From assembly GCA_001770855.1 (NCBI GenBank), contig MESE01000057.1:82262-146261 (forward strand): DNA of 64,000 nt, read 5' to 3'. Under the pieces are notes generated by a model that was not told the DNA's origin, did no database searches, and was given only the letters and a program-made list of their open reading frames with translations. The position numbers and the translations under genes are program-made. How positions within the stretch are numbered: the first letter of the stretch is position 1; each line of letters starts with the position of its first letter. This DNA is from Burkholderiales bacterium RIFCSPLOWO2_02_FULL_57_36 (GTDB lineage: Bacteria; Pseudomonadota; Gammaproteobacteria; Burkholderiales; Burkholderiaceae_D). Of this stretch, positions 44,001-54,594 are shown one piece after another.

Positions 44001-44131
44001 CCGGTTCGCGATTGCCGTGGGCCGAACCCGATTATCCCGCCTGACAAGATCTCCGTTTCCGCCTTATCCGAAACCTGTATTGATCCGCACGAGGATTGCA
44101 GGCCGCCTGCCTGATACGAAAAATAAAATCC

Positions 44132-45022
44132 ATGCCCATTGCCGCCATCCTGCTACCCGATTTTGCGCTGATCGTGATCGGGTTTGTGCTGATGCGTTTC
44201 ACCGACTGGGGCACGACATTCTGGACCGGAATGGAAAAACTGGTCTATTACATCCTGTTTCCCGCCCTGCTGTTTTACGCCACCTCGCGCGCGCCGCTCG
44301 ACTTTGCCAGCACCGGCAAGTTGCTGCAGGTTGCGCTGACGGCGGTCTTGTGCGGCATCGCGCTGGGATGGCTGGCCAAGCCCTTGTTCAGGCCGGGACC
44401 GATGATCTTCGAATCCGGCGTCCAAACCGCATTTCGCTTCAACTCGTATATCGCATTGGCGGTCGCATCGCGGCTGGCGGGCGACGAAGGGACCGCGCTG
44501 ATGGCATTGATCATCGGGTTTGCAGTACCGATCTGCAATATGGCGGCGGTCCATGCCCTGGTCCACAAAAGCGGCGGCTTGCTGAAAGAGCTGGCCAAGA
44601 ATCCGCTGCTGATCGCCACCGTATGCGGTGTGCTGTTCAACCTGGCGGGCCTGGAAGTTCCGGAAGTGATCGGCATGACCTTGTCGCGCATGGGCAATGC
44701 GTCGATCGCGCTCGGACTGATTCTGGTCGGCGCCGGATTGCGCCTGTCGGGGCAGCATGAAGCCAAAGGCATCACCGCTTATTTTCTGGCCGTCAAACTA
44801 TTGGCGCTTCCGGCGATCGCATATGGCTTGGGAATCTGGATCGGCCTGCCGGCCTTGCAGTTACAGATCGCCGTGATGTTTTGCGCATTGCCGACCGCTT
44901 CCAGCGCCTACGTGCTTGCGGCGCGCATGGGCGGCAACGGGCCGCTGGTCGCATTCCTGATTTCTGCGGGAACGCTATTGTCAATCGTGACGCTGCCGTT
45001 GTGGCTGATGCTGGTGAGTTGA
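44132..45022 (+). CDS. AEC-family (auxin efflux carrier-like) permease
   Basis: A 296-residue membrane protein with about 10 helices from MPIAAILLPDFALIVIGFVL. It has the AEC features LVYYILFPALLFYA, TAFRFNSYIALAVA and the inverted second half with FCALPTASSAYVLAARMGG. Members carry organic acids such as malate or malonate. Its place behind the dicarboxylate two-component genes (131 bp after the regulator) fits that, but the substrate is inferred. It is convergent with queG, 7 bp away. Confidence 0.88.
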   Translation: MPIAAILLPDFALIVIGFVLMRFTDWGTTFWTGMEKLVYYILFPALLFYATSRAPLDFASTGKLLQVALTAVLCGIALGWLAKPLFRPGPMIFESGVQTAFRFNSYIALAVASRLAGDEGTALMALIIGFAVPICNMAAVHALVHKSGGLLKELAKNPLLIATVCGVLFNLAGLEVPEVIGMTLSRMGNASIALGLILVGAGLRLSGQHEAKGITAYFLAVKLLALPAIAYGLGIWIGLPALQLQIAVMFCALPTASSAYVLAARMGGNGPLVAFLISAGTLLSIVTLPLWLMLVS

Positions 45023-45029
45023 TGCCGGA

Positions 45030-46151
45030 TCAGGTGCCGATGCCATGCCGGGCAAGCGCCCAGGCTACATGCTCGCGTACCAGCGCCGACGGATGGCTGG
45101 ATCTGGCCTGAAGCGCAGCGACGATGTCCGGCGCCGGCGAGTTACTTCGGGCCGCATTTCCCAGCCCTACGGCGATATTGCGCAGCCAGCGTTCATATCC
45201 GATGCGCCGGATTGCACTGCCTTCCAATTGCCGATTGAACTGGTCTTCGCCCCAGGCAAACAGGTCCAGCAGCGTCGCGCTGTCCAACCCATTGCGCACG
45301 TCGAAATCCGCGAGCGCCGCACGTTGTGCAAATTTGTTCCAGGGACAGACCAGTTGGCAGTCGTCGCAGCCAAGCACCCGATTTCCGATCAAGGGACGCA
45401 ATTCCAGCGGAATGCTGTCCTTGAGCTCGATGGTCAGGTATGAGATGCAGCGCCGCGCATCCAGCTTGTACGGGCCCAGAATCGCCTGTGTCGGACAAAT
45501 ATCGATGCAGGCACTGCATTGGCCGCAATGGTCGCTTACGGGCGCATCGACCGGCAACGGCAAATCGGTATACATTTCACCTAAAAAGAACATCGAACCG
45601 GCCTCGCGATTGAGCAACAAAGTATGCTTGCCGCGCCAGCCGAGGCCGGACTTCTGGGCCAGCGCCACTTCCATCACCGGCGCGGAATCGGTAAAAACGC
45701 GATATCCGAACGGGCCGATCTGTTCCGCGATCCTGCCGGCCAACTGCTGCAAACGCGCGCGTATGGTCTTGTGATAGTCGCGGCCGCGCGCATATACCGA
45801 TATCACTGCGGCTTCGGGATCGTTGCCGCGCTGCTCTTCGCGCACGCGCCAGTCGGCGGCGCCATCCCGCGGCAGATAATCCATCCGCGCCGTGATCACT
45901 CTCAGGGTCCCGGGAACCAGCTCCGCCGGACGCGTACGCTTGCTTCCGTGCGCCGCCATATAATCCATGTCGCCGTGATAACCGGCATCGAGCCAGGTTT
46001 GCAATCCCGCTTCGGCCTGCGTCAAGTCGGTATCCGCGATCCGCAATTCGGCAAAACCGAGTTCGCGCGCCCAGGCCTTGATGCTCAGGACAAGTAGGGA
46101 TAGGTCGGCGGTAGTGTTATTCTGCACGGCAGTCTGCTGAAACTTTTCCAT
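45030..46151 (-). CDS. queG: Epoxyqueuosine reductase
   Basis: About 373 residues. QueG performs the last step of queuosine synthesis in tRNA, using cobalamin and two [4Fe-4S] clusters. Cluster ligands are CGQCSACIDICP and CDDCQLVCPWN; the conserved GYHGDMDYM and DSAPVMEVALAQKSGLGW segments are intact, and a C-terminal HEAT-like segment follows. ATG codons at 46166 and 46151 are both possible; the second is chosen because it lies nearer the conserved part. Divergent from tsaE with about 90 bp between. Confidence 0.94.
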   Translation of the reverse strand: MEKFQQTAVQNNTTADLSLLVLSIKAWARELGFAELRIADTDLTQAEAGLQTWLDAGYHGDMDYMAAHGSKRTRPAELVPGTLRVITARMDYLPRDGAADWRVREEQRGNDPEAAVISVYARGRDYHKTIRARLQQLAGRIAEQIGPFGYRVFTDSAPVMEVALAQKSGLGWRGKHTLLLNREAGSMFFLGEMYTDLPLPVDAPVSDHCGQCSACIDICPTQAILGPYKLDARRCISYLTIELKDSIPLELRPLIGNRVLGCDDCQLVCPWNKFAQRAALADFDVRNGLDSATLLDLFAWGEDQFNRQLEGSAIRRIGYERWLRNIAVGLGNAARSNSPAPDIVAALQARSSHPSALVREHVAWALARHGIGT

Positions 46152-46240
46152 AACGCGCTTTGTCATTCAAGAATCGAAGAAATTTCGCTTTTATCCGGCG
46201 GAAATTCCCGAATCATTTTCGCAAACAGTCATTTTACGAG

Positions 46241-46726
46241 ATGCGGCATTTTAAAACCTACCTGAAAGAAGAAGCAGCCACCGCAGCGCTGGGCGCCGCA
46301 ATGGCGCGCGCGCTTGTTCCCGGCCTCAGCATCTATCTGCACGGCGACCTCGGCGCGGGGAAAACCGCACTTACCCGGGCCTTGCTGCATGCCGCAGGCC
46401 ATAACGGCCACGTCAAAAGCCCGACCTATACGTTGGCCGAACCTTATACCGTTACCATCGACGGCCGCGCAACGGAAGTGATTCATTTCGACTTGTACCG
46501 GATGGCGGGGCCGGAAGAATTCCTTGACGCCGGATTCCGCGAATATTTCAATCGGAATTCGATCTGTATCGTTGAATGGCCGGAGAAAGCCGGCCCTGTG
46601 TTGCCGACACCCGACATCAATGTATTCCTGACCGTCTCGGGAGAAGGTCGTGATGTAGAATTGCAAGGGTTGTCCGACCAGGGTTCTCAATGTCTCGACC
46701 GACTGCACTTCATACCAAACCTGTAA
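46241..46726 (+). CDS. tsaE: tRNA threonylcarbamoyladenosine biosynthesis ATPase
   Basis: About 161 residues of the TsaE family. The P-loop GDLGAGKTALTRALLHAAG, the SPTYTLAEPY switch and the late VEWPEKAG motif are all in place. It is the ATPase that activates the TsaB-TsaD complex. The ATG at 46241 begins MRHFKTYLKEE; the longer open frame upstream overlaps the queG leader. Its end overlaps amiC by 37 bp in another frame, the usual tsaE-amiC arrangement. Confidence 0.94.
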   Translation: MRHFKTYLKEEAATAALGAAMARALVPGLSIYLHGDLGAGKTALTRALLHAAGHNGHVKSPTYTLAEPYTVTIDGRATEVIHFDLYRMAGPEEFLDAGFREYFNRNSICIVEWPEKAGPVLPTPDINVFLTVSGEGRDVELQGLSDQGSQCLDRLHFIPNL

Positions 46727-48021
46727 CCGCTAAAATCCGCCGCACGATACTCAAGGCCGGTGGTGCACTTCTCCTCTCCGTCATTGTTCCCGGCGTGGCG
46801 CGCGCAGCGCAAATTCTTGCGGTACGCGTATGGCCGGCGGAAGAGTACACGCGCGTGACGCTGGAGAACGATACCAATCTCAAGACCTCCCACTTTATCA
46901 TCAAGGATCCGGAACGCCTGGTGGTGGATATCGAAGGCATCGACTTGAATCCGGCATTGACCGGGCTGGTTGCGAAGATTCAGTCGAACGATCCGTATAT
47001 CAGGCAAGTGCGCGTCGGACAGAATCGGCCAGGCGTGGTGCGGCTGGTGTTCGATCTGAAAGAAGAGGTCACGCCGCAGGTTTTCATGCTGAAGCCGGTC
47101 GGCGGGTATCAGCATCGCTTGATATTCGACCTGTATCCGGTCAGTCCGCCCGATCCGATTGCCGCATTGATCGAAAAGGGCCAATGGTTAAAGGATGCGC
47201 CATTGGAGATCCGGCCGCCGATGGCCGAGGTACGGCCTGAGCGCCAACAAAAATATCCTGAACTGCCCATCGCCAAAATCGACCCCAAGGAAGAACCACA
47301 ACCGCAGCTGACACGCCTGATCACGATCGCGCTGGACCCCGGCCACGGCGGTGAAGATCCCGGCGCAATCGGCCGCGGCGGAAGCCGTGAAAAAGATATC
47401 GTGCTGGCGATCGCAAAGCGGCTCAAGGGCAAGATCGAGGAACAGCCGAACATGCGTGTGATGCTGACCCGCGACGCCGATTATTTCGTGCCGCTGCATG
47501 CCCGCGTACAGAAGGCGCGCAAGGTGCAAGCCGATTTGTTCGTGTCTATCCATGCCGATGCGTGGGTCGAGCCGACCGCACGCGGCTCCTCGGTATTTGC
47601 GCTGTCTGAAAAGGGCGCCAGCTCTACCGCCGCACGCTGGCTGGCGAACAAGGAAAATTCAGCGGATCTGATCGGCGGCGTCAATATCAAGTCCCGGGAC
47701 CGGCAGTTGGCCAGCGTGCTGCTCGACCTGTCCACCACCGCCCAGATCAACGACAGCATGAAACTCGCGAAAGCGGTGCTGATGGAAATCGGCGGCATCA
47801 ACCGCCTGCACAAGAGCGGGGTGGAACAGGCCGGCTTTGCAGTATTGAAAGCGCCGGATATTCCCAGCATCCTGATCGAAACCGCATTCATTTCAAATCC
47901 GGAAGAAGAAGCCAAGCTGTCCGATGACCGCTATCAGGATCAGATGGCGGATGCGATACTCAACGGCATTAAAAAATATTTTGCAAAGAATCCGCCGTTG
48001 GCAAAACATCGAATGATGTAG
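46690..48021 (+). CDS. amiC: N-acetylmuramoyl-L-alanine amidase (AmiC type)
   Basis: A 443-residue periplasmic amidase that splits septal peptidoglycan for daughter-cell separation. The N-terminus has a Tat-type signal (KIRRTILKAGGALLLS, cleavage near ARA). The AMIN domain (~40-145) targets the septum. The zinc amidase_3 domain (~215-435) has IALDPGHGGEDPGAIG with the His and Glu ligands, FVSIHADAW and the late catalytic Glu in SILIETAFISN. It starts inside the tsaE gene, so the two are coupled. Confidence 0.95.
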   Translation: MSRPTALHTKPVTAKIRRTILKAGGALLLSVIVPGVARAAQILAVRVWPAEEYTRVTLENDTNLKTSHFIIKDPERLVVDIEGIDLNPALTGLVAKIQSNDPYIRQVRVGQNRPGVVRLVFDLKEEVTPQVFMLKPVGGYQHRLIFDLYPVSPPDPIAALIEKGQWLKDAPLEIRPPMAEVRPERQQKYPELPIAKIDPKEEPQPQLTRLITIALDPGHGGEDPGAIGRGGSREKDIVLAIAKRLKGKIEEQPNMRVMLTRDADYFVPLHARVQKARKVQADLFVSIHADAWVEPTARGSSVFALSEKGASSTAARWLANKENSADLIGGVNIKSRDRQLASVLLDLSTTAQINDSMKLAKAVLMEIGGINRLHKSGVEQAGFAVLKAPDIPSILIETAFISNPEEEAKLSDDRYQDQMADAILNGIKKYFAKNPPLAKHRMM

Positions 48022-48171
48022 ATTTATTCAATTGCCGGACGCGCCCGGCAGAATTTGTTGAATATGCCCGGTTTGAATCAAAATATTCGATTACACCGGT
48101 GAACCAGCGCAACGCTCGGTTCGGAAAATATATATAAAAGCCATGATTAAAATGGCAAACAAGGGGTGGTA

Positions 48172-49371
48172 ATGTCAAGGTTGATTCGCGCGGCAGCAAT
48201 GCTTGCAAGCGTTATGGTTTTGGCAGCGTGCGGCACGCTGACGGAAATGGAACTGGATACTTCCGCAACCGAACTGACCCGGTATGCGCACAATGGCAAT
48301 TTGCAGGCCGAAGTCGATTCACTGGCCGCCCCGCTGATTGAACATGGTGAAACTCCCGGCATCGTAGTCGGTGTGCTCTTACCGGAAGGCGGCACGCAAT
48401 TTTTCGGTTATGGGACGGTCAGGCAGGGGCAGGATGCCAAACCGGATGGCGATACCATTTTTCCTATCGGGTCGCTAAGCAAAGGATTTCTCGGGGCGAT
48501 AACCGCGGTGCTGGTCCAGGAGGGCGTACTGTCATGGAACGACACGCTGGGCGAACTTTTACCAGCGGATACACGACTCAGCCCGGATGCCAAAAAAATT
48601 ACGCTGCTTCAATTGGCAACGCATACGTCGGGTTTGCCGCGGCAGCCCTTCACATTCCAGACGTTCCGCTATTTTGTGCAGTTTTTGTTTACAGGAGAGA
48701 ATTTTTACCGTCATTTCGACAATGACTTTGTATTCGATTACCTCTCCGACTATACGGCGCAAAAGCAGACCGAACCACAGTATTCCAATCTCGGTTATGG
48801 CCTTCTCGGCCACGTGATCGAATTGCGTACCGGGCTGTCGCTGGACGCATTGCTGGATCAGAAATTATTGCGGCCGCTGGGACTGAAGAACACAAGTTAT
48901 GTGCCCACAGACCTGTCCGGCTATGCGACGCGTGCTCTTGGCTATGCGGGCGACCAGCCTAAATTCATCGCCCGCGGCGAGCCCGTCCCGGACTGGAAAT
49001 TTACCGAACTCATGAAGGGGTCTGCCGGTATTTATTCAAGTGCGCGAGATTTGCTGACCTTTGCGGCGGCCCATCTTGATGACATCAAATCCGGCAAAAC
49101 AGCTTTGAACGCAGCCCTGACTGATACATTGCAGGTACGCTTTCCGCGATTGCATGATGCGCCTGCGGTTGCCTGGGTCGTCGATGACGTGAACGGGCAG
49201 CACATCATTTACCAGGTTGGGCTGGTTGCCGGCTACACCAGCTATATAGGACTGGATGTACAGCGCCACAGCGCCGTGGTGGTGCTGCAAAACAGTTTTA
49301 ACTGGAAGGGCAAGGTCGGTCACAAATTACTGGCCCGCATGGCTCGGGCGCAAAGCCCACGGAAGCAATAG
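48172..49371 (+). CDS. Serine-hydrolase lipoprotein of the class C beta-lactamase family
   Basis: About 399 residues from the ATG preceded by AAGGGG. A lipobox (VLAAC, Cys ~19) predicts a lipoprotein. The serine beta-lactamase/DD-peptidase fold shows SLSK (SxxK nucleophile, in IGSLSKGF), THTSGLP and YSN (YxN motif, in YSNLGYG). The third motif (KTG-like) is not obvious; near the end HIIYQVGLVAGYTSY stands in its place, as in many esterase-like members. It may be a peptidase, esterase or AmpH-like enzyme acting on cell-wall fragments. It sits alone between amiC and a DedA gene. Confidence 0.85.
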   Translation: MSRLIRAAAMLASVMVLAACGTLTEMELDTSATELTRYAHNGNLQAEVDSLAAPLIEHGETPGIVVGVLLPEGGTQFFGYGTVRQGQDAKPDGDTIFPIGSLSKGFLGAITAVLVQEGVLSWNDTLGELLPADTRLSPDAKKITLLQLATHTSGLPRQPFTFQTFRYFVQFLFTGENFYRHFDNDFVFDYLSDYTAQKQTEPQYSNLGYGLLGHVIELRTGLSLDALLDQKLLRPLGLKNTSYVPTDLSGYATRALGYAGDQPKFIARGEPVPDWKFTELMKGSAGIYSSARDLLTFAAAHLDDIKSGKTALNAALTDTLQVRFPRLHDAPAVAWVVDDVNGQHIIYQVGLVAGYTSYIGLDVQRHSAVVVLQNSFNWKGKVGHKLLARMARAQSPRKQ

Positions 49372-49496
49372 GGCGGATTCCGCGTTGGACCAAACCTTTG
49401 GCTTCCGTCTGCTCGCGGCCGGAATTTGACCGCATCAGCCTCGCTGTTGCGCGGCTACTGAACCGACGGACTAAACCGTGCGCGCTTGATACTGCA

Positions 49497-50150
49497 TCAT
49501 AGCTGCTTTCGGCCCGCCATTTTGGTGTAGACCTTCCACAATCCTCCGAGGATCAGCGGAATGACTGCTGCTCCGATACCGATCATGACTATGGTGTTGA
49601 GATGGTCGCGAATGATCGGAATATTTCCGAAAAAATATCCGGCAGCGACCAGTCCGACCACCCAGATGATGGCGCCGGTAAAATTGTAAATCTGGAACTT
49701 TGCGAATGTCATCAATGACACACCGGCAACGAACGGGGCAAATGTACGGACGATTGGAACGAAACGCGCCAGGATGATGGTCTTGCCGCCGTGGTTTTCA
49801 TAAAACGCATGCGTCTTTATCAACGCATTCTTGTCGATCCATTTGTAATCATGGGTAAATACCTTCTGCCCAATGGATTTGCCTATCATGTAATTGACGG
49901 TGTTTCCAGTGACGGCAGCGGTGATCAGCAAGCCCATCAATACCCAGACGTTCATTGCCCCGGTTGCGCTAAAAGCGCCGGCGACGAACAGCAATGAGTC
50001 GCCCGGTAAAAAAGGAAATATCACTAATCCGGTTTCCGCAAACACGATTGCCGACAACACTGCATAAACCATCGTGCCATACTCGGCGATGATGGTGCCG
50101 AGCGATTTATCGATATGCAAGATCATGTCGAGGAATTGCATGAAGTCCAT
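49497..50150 (-). CDS. DedA-family membrane protein
   Basis: A 217-residue protein with five or six hydrophobic segments and the family motifs ETGLVIFPFLPGDSLLFVAG (amphipathic re-entrant loop), GNTVNYMIGKSIG and ARFVPIVRTFAPFVAGVSLM (conserved Arg pair). DedA proteins are proposed lipid (undecaprenyl phosphate or phospholipid) scramblases or proton-coupled carriers. AAGGAAA precedes the ATG. Divergent from mutL. Confidence 0.93.
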   Translation of the reverse strand: MDFMQFLDMILHIDKSLGTIIAEYGTMVYAVLSAIVFAETGLVIFPFLPGDSLLFVAGAFSATGAMNVWVLMGLLITAAVTGNTVNYMIGKSIGQKVFTHDYKWIDKNALIKTHAFYENHGGKTIILARFVPIVRTFAPFVAGVSLMTFAKFQIYNFTGAIIWVVGLVAAGYFFGNIPIIRDHLNTIVMIGIGAAVIPLILGGLWKVYTKMAGRKQL

Positions 50151-50322
50151 ATTTTTCCTTGGGTAACGCGTTCTTTCGGTAGCGCGGAATCATACACTAC
50201 GGATAGATAGTCCGACAGACTGGACAGAATGACATCTGCGTCCATTCAATGCCGAAAAATGGACGATTCTTCACGATCCCCCCACTGTAATCGCGATCGG
50301 CTCCGGGCGTTATAATCGCCAT

Positions 50323-52140
50323 ATGAATGCTCCCCTACTTTCCACTCGCGCAATCCAGCCGCTGCCCGATCAGTTGATTTCCCAGATCGCTGCCGGCGAA
50401 GTCATCGAACGGCCCGCCGCGGTAGTCAAGGAATTGCTCGAAAATGCCCTCGATGCAGGCGCCGCGCACATCACGGTGCGGCTGGAACAAGGCGGCGTCA
50501 AACGCATCGCGATTACCGACGACGGGCGCGGCATTCCAGCCGAACAATTGCCGCTGGCGCTTGCCAGACATGCGACTTCGAAAATTGCATCGCTATCGGA
50601 CCTGGAAAATGTCGTGACCCTGGGGTTTCGCGGCGAAGCGCTCGCATCGATCTCTTCCGTCGCGCAGCTCAAGCTGACGTCGCGTACCGCCGATGCCGCG
50701 CATGCCTGGGAAATCGATGGCGCTTCACCAGGCAGCGTACTCCCCTCTTCCGGCGCGCCGGGCACGACGATCGATGTGCAGGATCTGTATTTCAATACGC
50801 CGGCACGCCGCAAATTCCTGAAATCCGAGCAAACCGAGTTCGGGCATTGCGCCGAAGTGGTACGCCGCATCGCGCTGGCACGGCCCGACGTCGCATTTTC
50901 GCTGTCGCATAACGGCAAGACCGTCGATCATTGGAATGTCAACGAGATCGCCAAACGCAGCGCGCATATTCTCGGCGATGAGTTTGCCAACGCGCGGCTT
51001 GCATTGGAACAAGCTGCCGGGCCATTGCGCCTGCATGGATTTGTCGGTTTGCCGACCGCGTCGCGGGCGCGCGCGGATGCGCAGTACTTCTACGTCAACG
51101 GGCGCTTCGTGCGCGACAAGTTGTTGACGCATGCAGTACGCGCGGCATATCAGGATGTGCTGCACGGGGATCGTTATCCGTCATACGTATTGGCGCTTGA
51201 GCTGGAACCGGCGCTGGTGGACGTCAATGTGCATCCATCGAAAATCGAAGTGCGCTTTCGCGACAGCCGTGCAGTGCATCAATTCGTGTTCCACGCCGTT
51301 AGCCGCGCGCTGGCCCAGACTTCCGCCACCGCGTTCGGCGCAACACCGGCGCCCGTGCCGTCGGCATCGGATACGCTGCCATGGTTGCGCGAGCAAAGGC
51401 AAACCTCGTTCGGCCCCGGCCTTTCATCCGGGCTCGGCGTTGCACAGAATGTTGCGAGTTACGGCGCTTTGTTTGCAGGCTCTTCTGACGTAAATGAAAC
51501 GGAACTCCGCGAATCGGCGACTCAGTCTTTTCAATCACCGCAGCAACAGCCGGATGAATATCCGTTGGGATTTGCATTGGCTCAATTGAACGGTATTTAT
51601 ATACTGGCCCAAAATGCCAAGGGTATGGTAATCGTCGATATGCATGCGGCGCATGAACGAATCCTGTATGAGCAGTTCAAGCATGCCCTGAATGACAATG
51701 CGGTTCAGGTGCAGCCCTTGCTTATTCCAGTCACCTTTTATGCCGACGCGGTGGAGGTAGGCACTGCCGAAGAAAACCAGGATACCTTGCAGGCGCTCGG
51801 CTTCGATATCGGCGCGATATCGCCGACCACCTTGGCGGTGCGCGCGATTCCAGCACTGCTAAAAAATGCCGATGCGCAGTCGCTGGCGCGCGACATATTG
51901 CGCGACGTGCGTGAATTCGGCGGTTCGCGCGTACTGGTCGAGCGGCAGAACGAGTTGCTCGGCACGCTCGCCTGCCATACCGCGGTGCGCGCCAACCGTA
52001 CATTGACCGTGCCGGAAATGAATGCGCTGCTGCGCCAGATGGAAGCGACCGAGCGAGCCGATCAATGCAATCATGGTCGCCCGACCTGGGTGCAACTGGC
52101 GCTGTCCGACCTGGATCGACTTTTCCTGCGCGGGCAATAA
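50323..52140 (+). CDS. mutL: DNA mismatch repair protein MutL
   Basis: A 605-residue protein. The N-terminal GHKL ATPase has QIAAGEVIERPAAVVKELLE, DDGRGI, TLGFRGEAL and the transducer-domain NGRFVRDK. A Pro/Ser-rich linker (~345-425) joins the C-terminal dimerisation domain. This contains DMHAAHERILYE, a near match to the DQHA-x2-E-x4-E endonuclease motif with Met for Gln, as in other betaproteobacterial MutL. Nicking activity is therefore likely. It leads a close run with an MFS gene (10 bp) and miaA (1-bp overlap). Confidence 0.96.
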   Translation: MNAPLLSTRAIQPLPDQLISQIAAGEVIERPAAVVKELLENALDAGAAHITVRLEQGGVKRIAITDDGRGIPAEQLPLALARHATSKIASLSDLENVVTLGFRGEALASISSVAQLKLTSRTADAAHAWEIDGASPGSVLPSSGAPGTTIDVQDLYFNTPARRKFLKSEQTEFGHCAEVVRRIALARPDVAFSLSHNGKTVDHWNVNEIAKRSAHILGDEFANARLALEQAAGPLRLHGFVGLPTASRARADAQYFYVNGRFVRDKLLTHAVRAAYQDVLHGDRYPSYVLALELEPALVDVNVHPSKIEVRFRDSRAVHQFVFHAVSRALAQTSATAFGATPAPVPSASDTLPWLREQRQTSFGPGLSSGLGVAQNVASYGALFAGSSDVNETELRESATQSFQSPQQQPDEYPLGFALAQLNGIYILAQNAKGMVIVDMHAAHERILYEQFKHALNDNAVQVQPLLIPVTFYADAVEVGTAEENQDTLQALGFDIGAISPTTLAVRAIPALLKNADAQSLARDILRDVREFGGSRVLVERQNELLGTLACHTAVRANRTLTVPEMNALLRQMEATERADQCNHGRPTWVQLALSDLDRLFLRGQ

Positions 52141-52150
52141 GCGGCAATTC

Positions 52151-53365
52151 ATGAGTTCAGATACCGCTTCACTCGCGCGATACGCGCATGCCCCCTTGCT
52201 GATGCTGATCACCGCGTTCCTGATGATGCAGCCGCTATCGACCGACCTGTACCTGGCGTCGTTGCCGAGCCTGGCCAGCGGATTCGATGTTCCGGCATCG
52301 ACAGTGCAACTGACGCTCTCGTTGTTTGTCATCGGTTTCGGCGGCGCGCAATTGATTATCGGGCCGCTGTCCGATCGCTTCGGCCGTCGCCCGGTCTTGT
52401 TGTGCGGCCTGGCGCTGTATGTTGCCGCGACGATATTGTGCGGCTTTGCCCAGACGATCGAAGTATTGATTGCCGGACGGTTCCTGCAGGCGCTCGGCTG
52501 CTGCTCGGCAGTCATGATCGCGCGCGCGATCGTACGCGACGCCTACGATCCGGAACAGAGCGTGCGAGTCATTGCCAAGGCCAGCACCTGGCTTTCCCTG
52601 GCGCCGATTTTCGGGCCGATCCTTGGCTCTTATCTGCAAGTGGCATTCGGCTGGCGTGCCGCCTTTGCGGCACTCGGAATTTTTTCCGCGTGCGTGATGG
52701 CGGTGACTTTTTTCAAGCTGCCGGAAACCAACGTGCACAAGAACCCGCAAGCAACCGCCCTGCGCGGATTGCTGGCGAACTATCGCATCGTGCTGGGCTC
52801 ACGCGAATTCTGGGCCTATGCATTGCCCGGCGCATTGTCTTATGGTTCGATTTTTTCATTCATTTCCGGCTCTTCGTTCGTCTTGATCCAGGTTCTCGAC
52901 GTGCCGACCGCATGGTTCGGGTTCTGCTTTGCGTTCGGCGTAACGGGATATCTGACAGGGACGATCGTATGCCGCCACGTGCAACCGAAGTTAGGCAGCA
53001 TGCGTACTTTCCGCCTTGGCACCGCATTGTCGCTGGCGGCAGGCGCCGTTTTTCTGGCGACAGTCGCCGCGGGCATTGCACACTGGGCGCTGATGCTTGC
53101 CGCGATGTTCCTGACGATGGGCGCTCACGGGATCAATTTTCCGATTGCGCAATCGGGCTCGGTGTCTCCTTTTCCGCGTCAGGCAGGCACCGCAGCGGGC
53201 CTGATGGGTGCGCTGTACATGACGGTCGCGTTCGTCGTCGGCACAATCGTGGGCGCAACCCACAACGGCACGCTGTATCCGCTGGCGGTGATCGCATGTT
53301 CACTGGGCGCGCTGATTTTTTGTTCGGCGCGCATGATTTCCATTAAACCGATAAGAGCCGCGTAA
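52151..53365 (+). CDS. MFS drug-resistance transporter, Bcr/CflA family
   Basis: A 404-residue, 12-helix transporter. The first helix region has [15 protein letters not shown], the loop motif [14 protein letters not shown] and motif C-like [11 protein letters not shown], all typical of Bcr/CflA H+-coupled efflux pumps. The start ATG lies 10 bp after mutL. Its stop overlaps the miaA start (TAATG). The substrate is unknown. Insertion between mutL and miaA is seen in some relatives and does not imply a repair role. Confidence 0.92.
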   Translation: MSSDTASLARYAHAPLLMLITAFLMMQPLSTDLYLASLPSLASGFDVPASTVQLTLSLFVIGFGGAQLIIGPLSDRFGRRPVLLCGLALYVAATILCGFAQTIEVLIAGRFLQALGCCSAVMIARAIVRDAYDPEQSVRVIAKASTWLSLAPIFGPILGSYLQVAFGWRAAFAALGIFSACVMAVTFFKLPETNVHKNPQATALRGLLANYRIVLGSREFWAYALPGALSYGSIFSFISGSSFVLIQVLDVPTAWFGFCFAFGVTGYLTGTIVCRHVQPKLGSMRTFRLGTALSLAAGAVFLATVAAGIAHWALMLAAMFLTMGAHGINFPIAQSGSVSPFPRQAGTAAGLMGALYMTVAFVVGTIVGATHNGTLYPLAVIACSLGALIFCSARMISIKPIRAA

Positions 53366-54318
53366 TGCCGGTCAACATCAGACATCTGGCCGTCGCGATC
53401 ATGGGCCCGACCGCATCCGGCAAAACCGCAGCCGCCCTGGAAATCGCGCGGCATATTCCATCGGAAATCATTTCAGTCGATTCCGCTCTGGTGTATCGCG
53501 GCATGGACGTCGGCACGGCCAAGCCTAGCCATGAAGAGCGGGCGGCGGTGCCGCATCATTTGATCGACATTATCGATCCGGCCGATGCCTATTCGGTCAT
53601 GCAGTTCCGTAACGACGCGCTGCAATTGACGGCCGAGATTGCGGCACGCGGCAAGCTTCCTTTGCTGGTCGGCGGAACCATGCTGTACTTCAAGGCATTG
53701 CAGGACGGCCTGGATGTGCTGCCGCAGGCTGATCCGGAGCTACGCGCGCGGCTCGATGAAGAGATGGCAAAAATCGGCTCACCCGCGCTGCACGCTCGGC
53801 TTGCAGGCATAGACCCGGATACCGCAGCACGGCTGAAACCGAACGATACACAGCGCATTCAGCGTGCGCTGGAGATTTTCGAACTGACCGGACAGCCAAT
53901 GTCGCAACTATTGTCCAGGGCGCCGAAAGTCGACTTGCCCTTCGACCTGCTGTCGATTGGCCTGGAGCCGTCCGATCGGAGTGTACTGCATGCACGTATT
54001 GCCGCACGTTTCGATGCGATGCTGGATCAGCCGAGCAATGGATTGATCGATGAAGTCAATGCGTTGCGCGCGCGCGGCGACCTGCATCCCGGCTTGCCAT
54101 CGATGCGCTGCGTTGGCTATCGGCAAGCGTGGGAGTTTCTGGATGGCGCCTTTGATCGCGCCGCGCTACGCGAAAAGGGAATTGCGGCCACTCGGAAGTT
54201 GGCAAAGCGACAACTTACCTGGTTACGTTCGATGCCGAACCGAATTGTCGTCGATTGCCTGGATGCCGCGCCGGCGCAGATCATTCTTCACCGGATCGCG
54301 GCTTTTTCCGGAAAATAG
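53365..54318 (+). CDS. miaA: tRNA dimethylallyltransferase
   Basis: A 317-residue enzyme that adds dimethylallyl to A37 of tRNAs reading UNN codons. The P-loop [15 protein letters not shown], the [18 protein letters not shown] segment with the catalytic Asp, the [12 protein letters not shown] motif and [13 protein letters not shown] are intact. It overlaps the MFS gene by one base. The mutL-miaA neighbourhood is widely conserved. Confidence 0.97.
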   Translation: MPVNIRHLAVAIMGPTASGKTAAALEIARHIPSEIISVDSALVYRGMDVGTAKPSHEERAAVPHHLIDIIDPADAYSVMQFRNDALQLTAEIAARGKLPLLVGGTMLYFKALQDGLDVLPQADPELRARLDEEMAKIGSPALHARLAGIDPDTAARLKPNDTQRIQRALEIFELTGQPMSQLLSRAPKVDLPFDLLSIGLEPSDRSVLHARIAARFDAMLDQPSNGLIDEVNALRARGDLHPGLPSMRCVGYRQAWEFLDGAFDRAALREKGIAATRKLAKRQLTWLRSMPNRIVVDCLDAAPAQIILHRIAAFSGK

Positions 54319-54483
54319 CAATACAACCCTGCATCCGGGCACAAAGAACTTGCTACGATGGCAAAGCAGTGCAGAATTGTCGGGTCTTCCCGGCAAATCG
54401 ATAGTGAAAACCGGCGCGCGACGTCGCTCAAGCAGTCGCGGGTTGACATAAGGCGATAAAAACGCCATAATTTTCGGCTGTTT

Positions 54484-54560
54484 GGTGATATAGCTCAGTT
54501 GGTTAGAGCACAGCACTCATAATGCTGGGGTCGGTGGTTCAAGTCCACCTATCACCACCA
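54484..54560 (+). tRNA. tRNA-Met (CAT anticodon), elongator
   Basis: A full cloverleaf can be drawn: acceptor GGTGATA/TATCACC, D arm with AGCTCAGTTGGTTAGAGC, anticodon stem CAGCA/TGCTG with loop CTCATAA, T arm GGTGG/CCACC with loop TTCAAGT, then A and an encoded CCA. The anticodon is CAT. The acceptor and D-arm sequence fit elongator Met; initiator features (no 1-72 pair, three G-C pairs in the anticodon stem) are absent. Confidence 0.96.
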
Positions 54561-54594
54561 AGAATTTGTTTTTTGAAGTCAAAAGAACAACATC

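Noticed and set aside
54484..54560. CAT-anticodon tRNA considered as tRNA-Ile2 or initiator tRNA
   Set aside because: The acceptor and D-arm sequence match elongator tRNA-Met, and initiator-specific features are missing.
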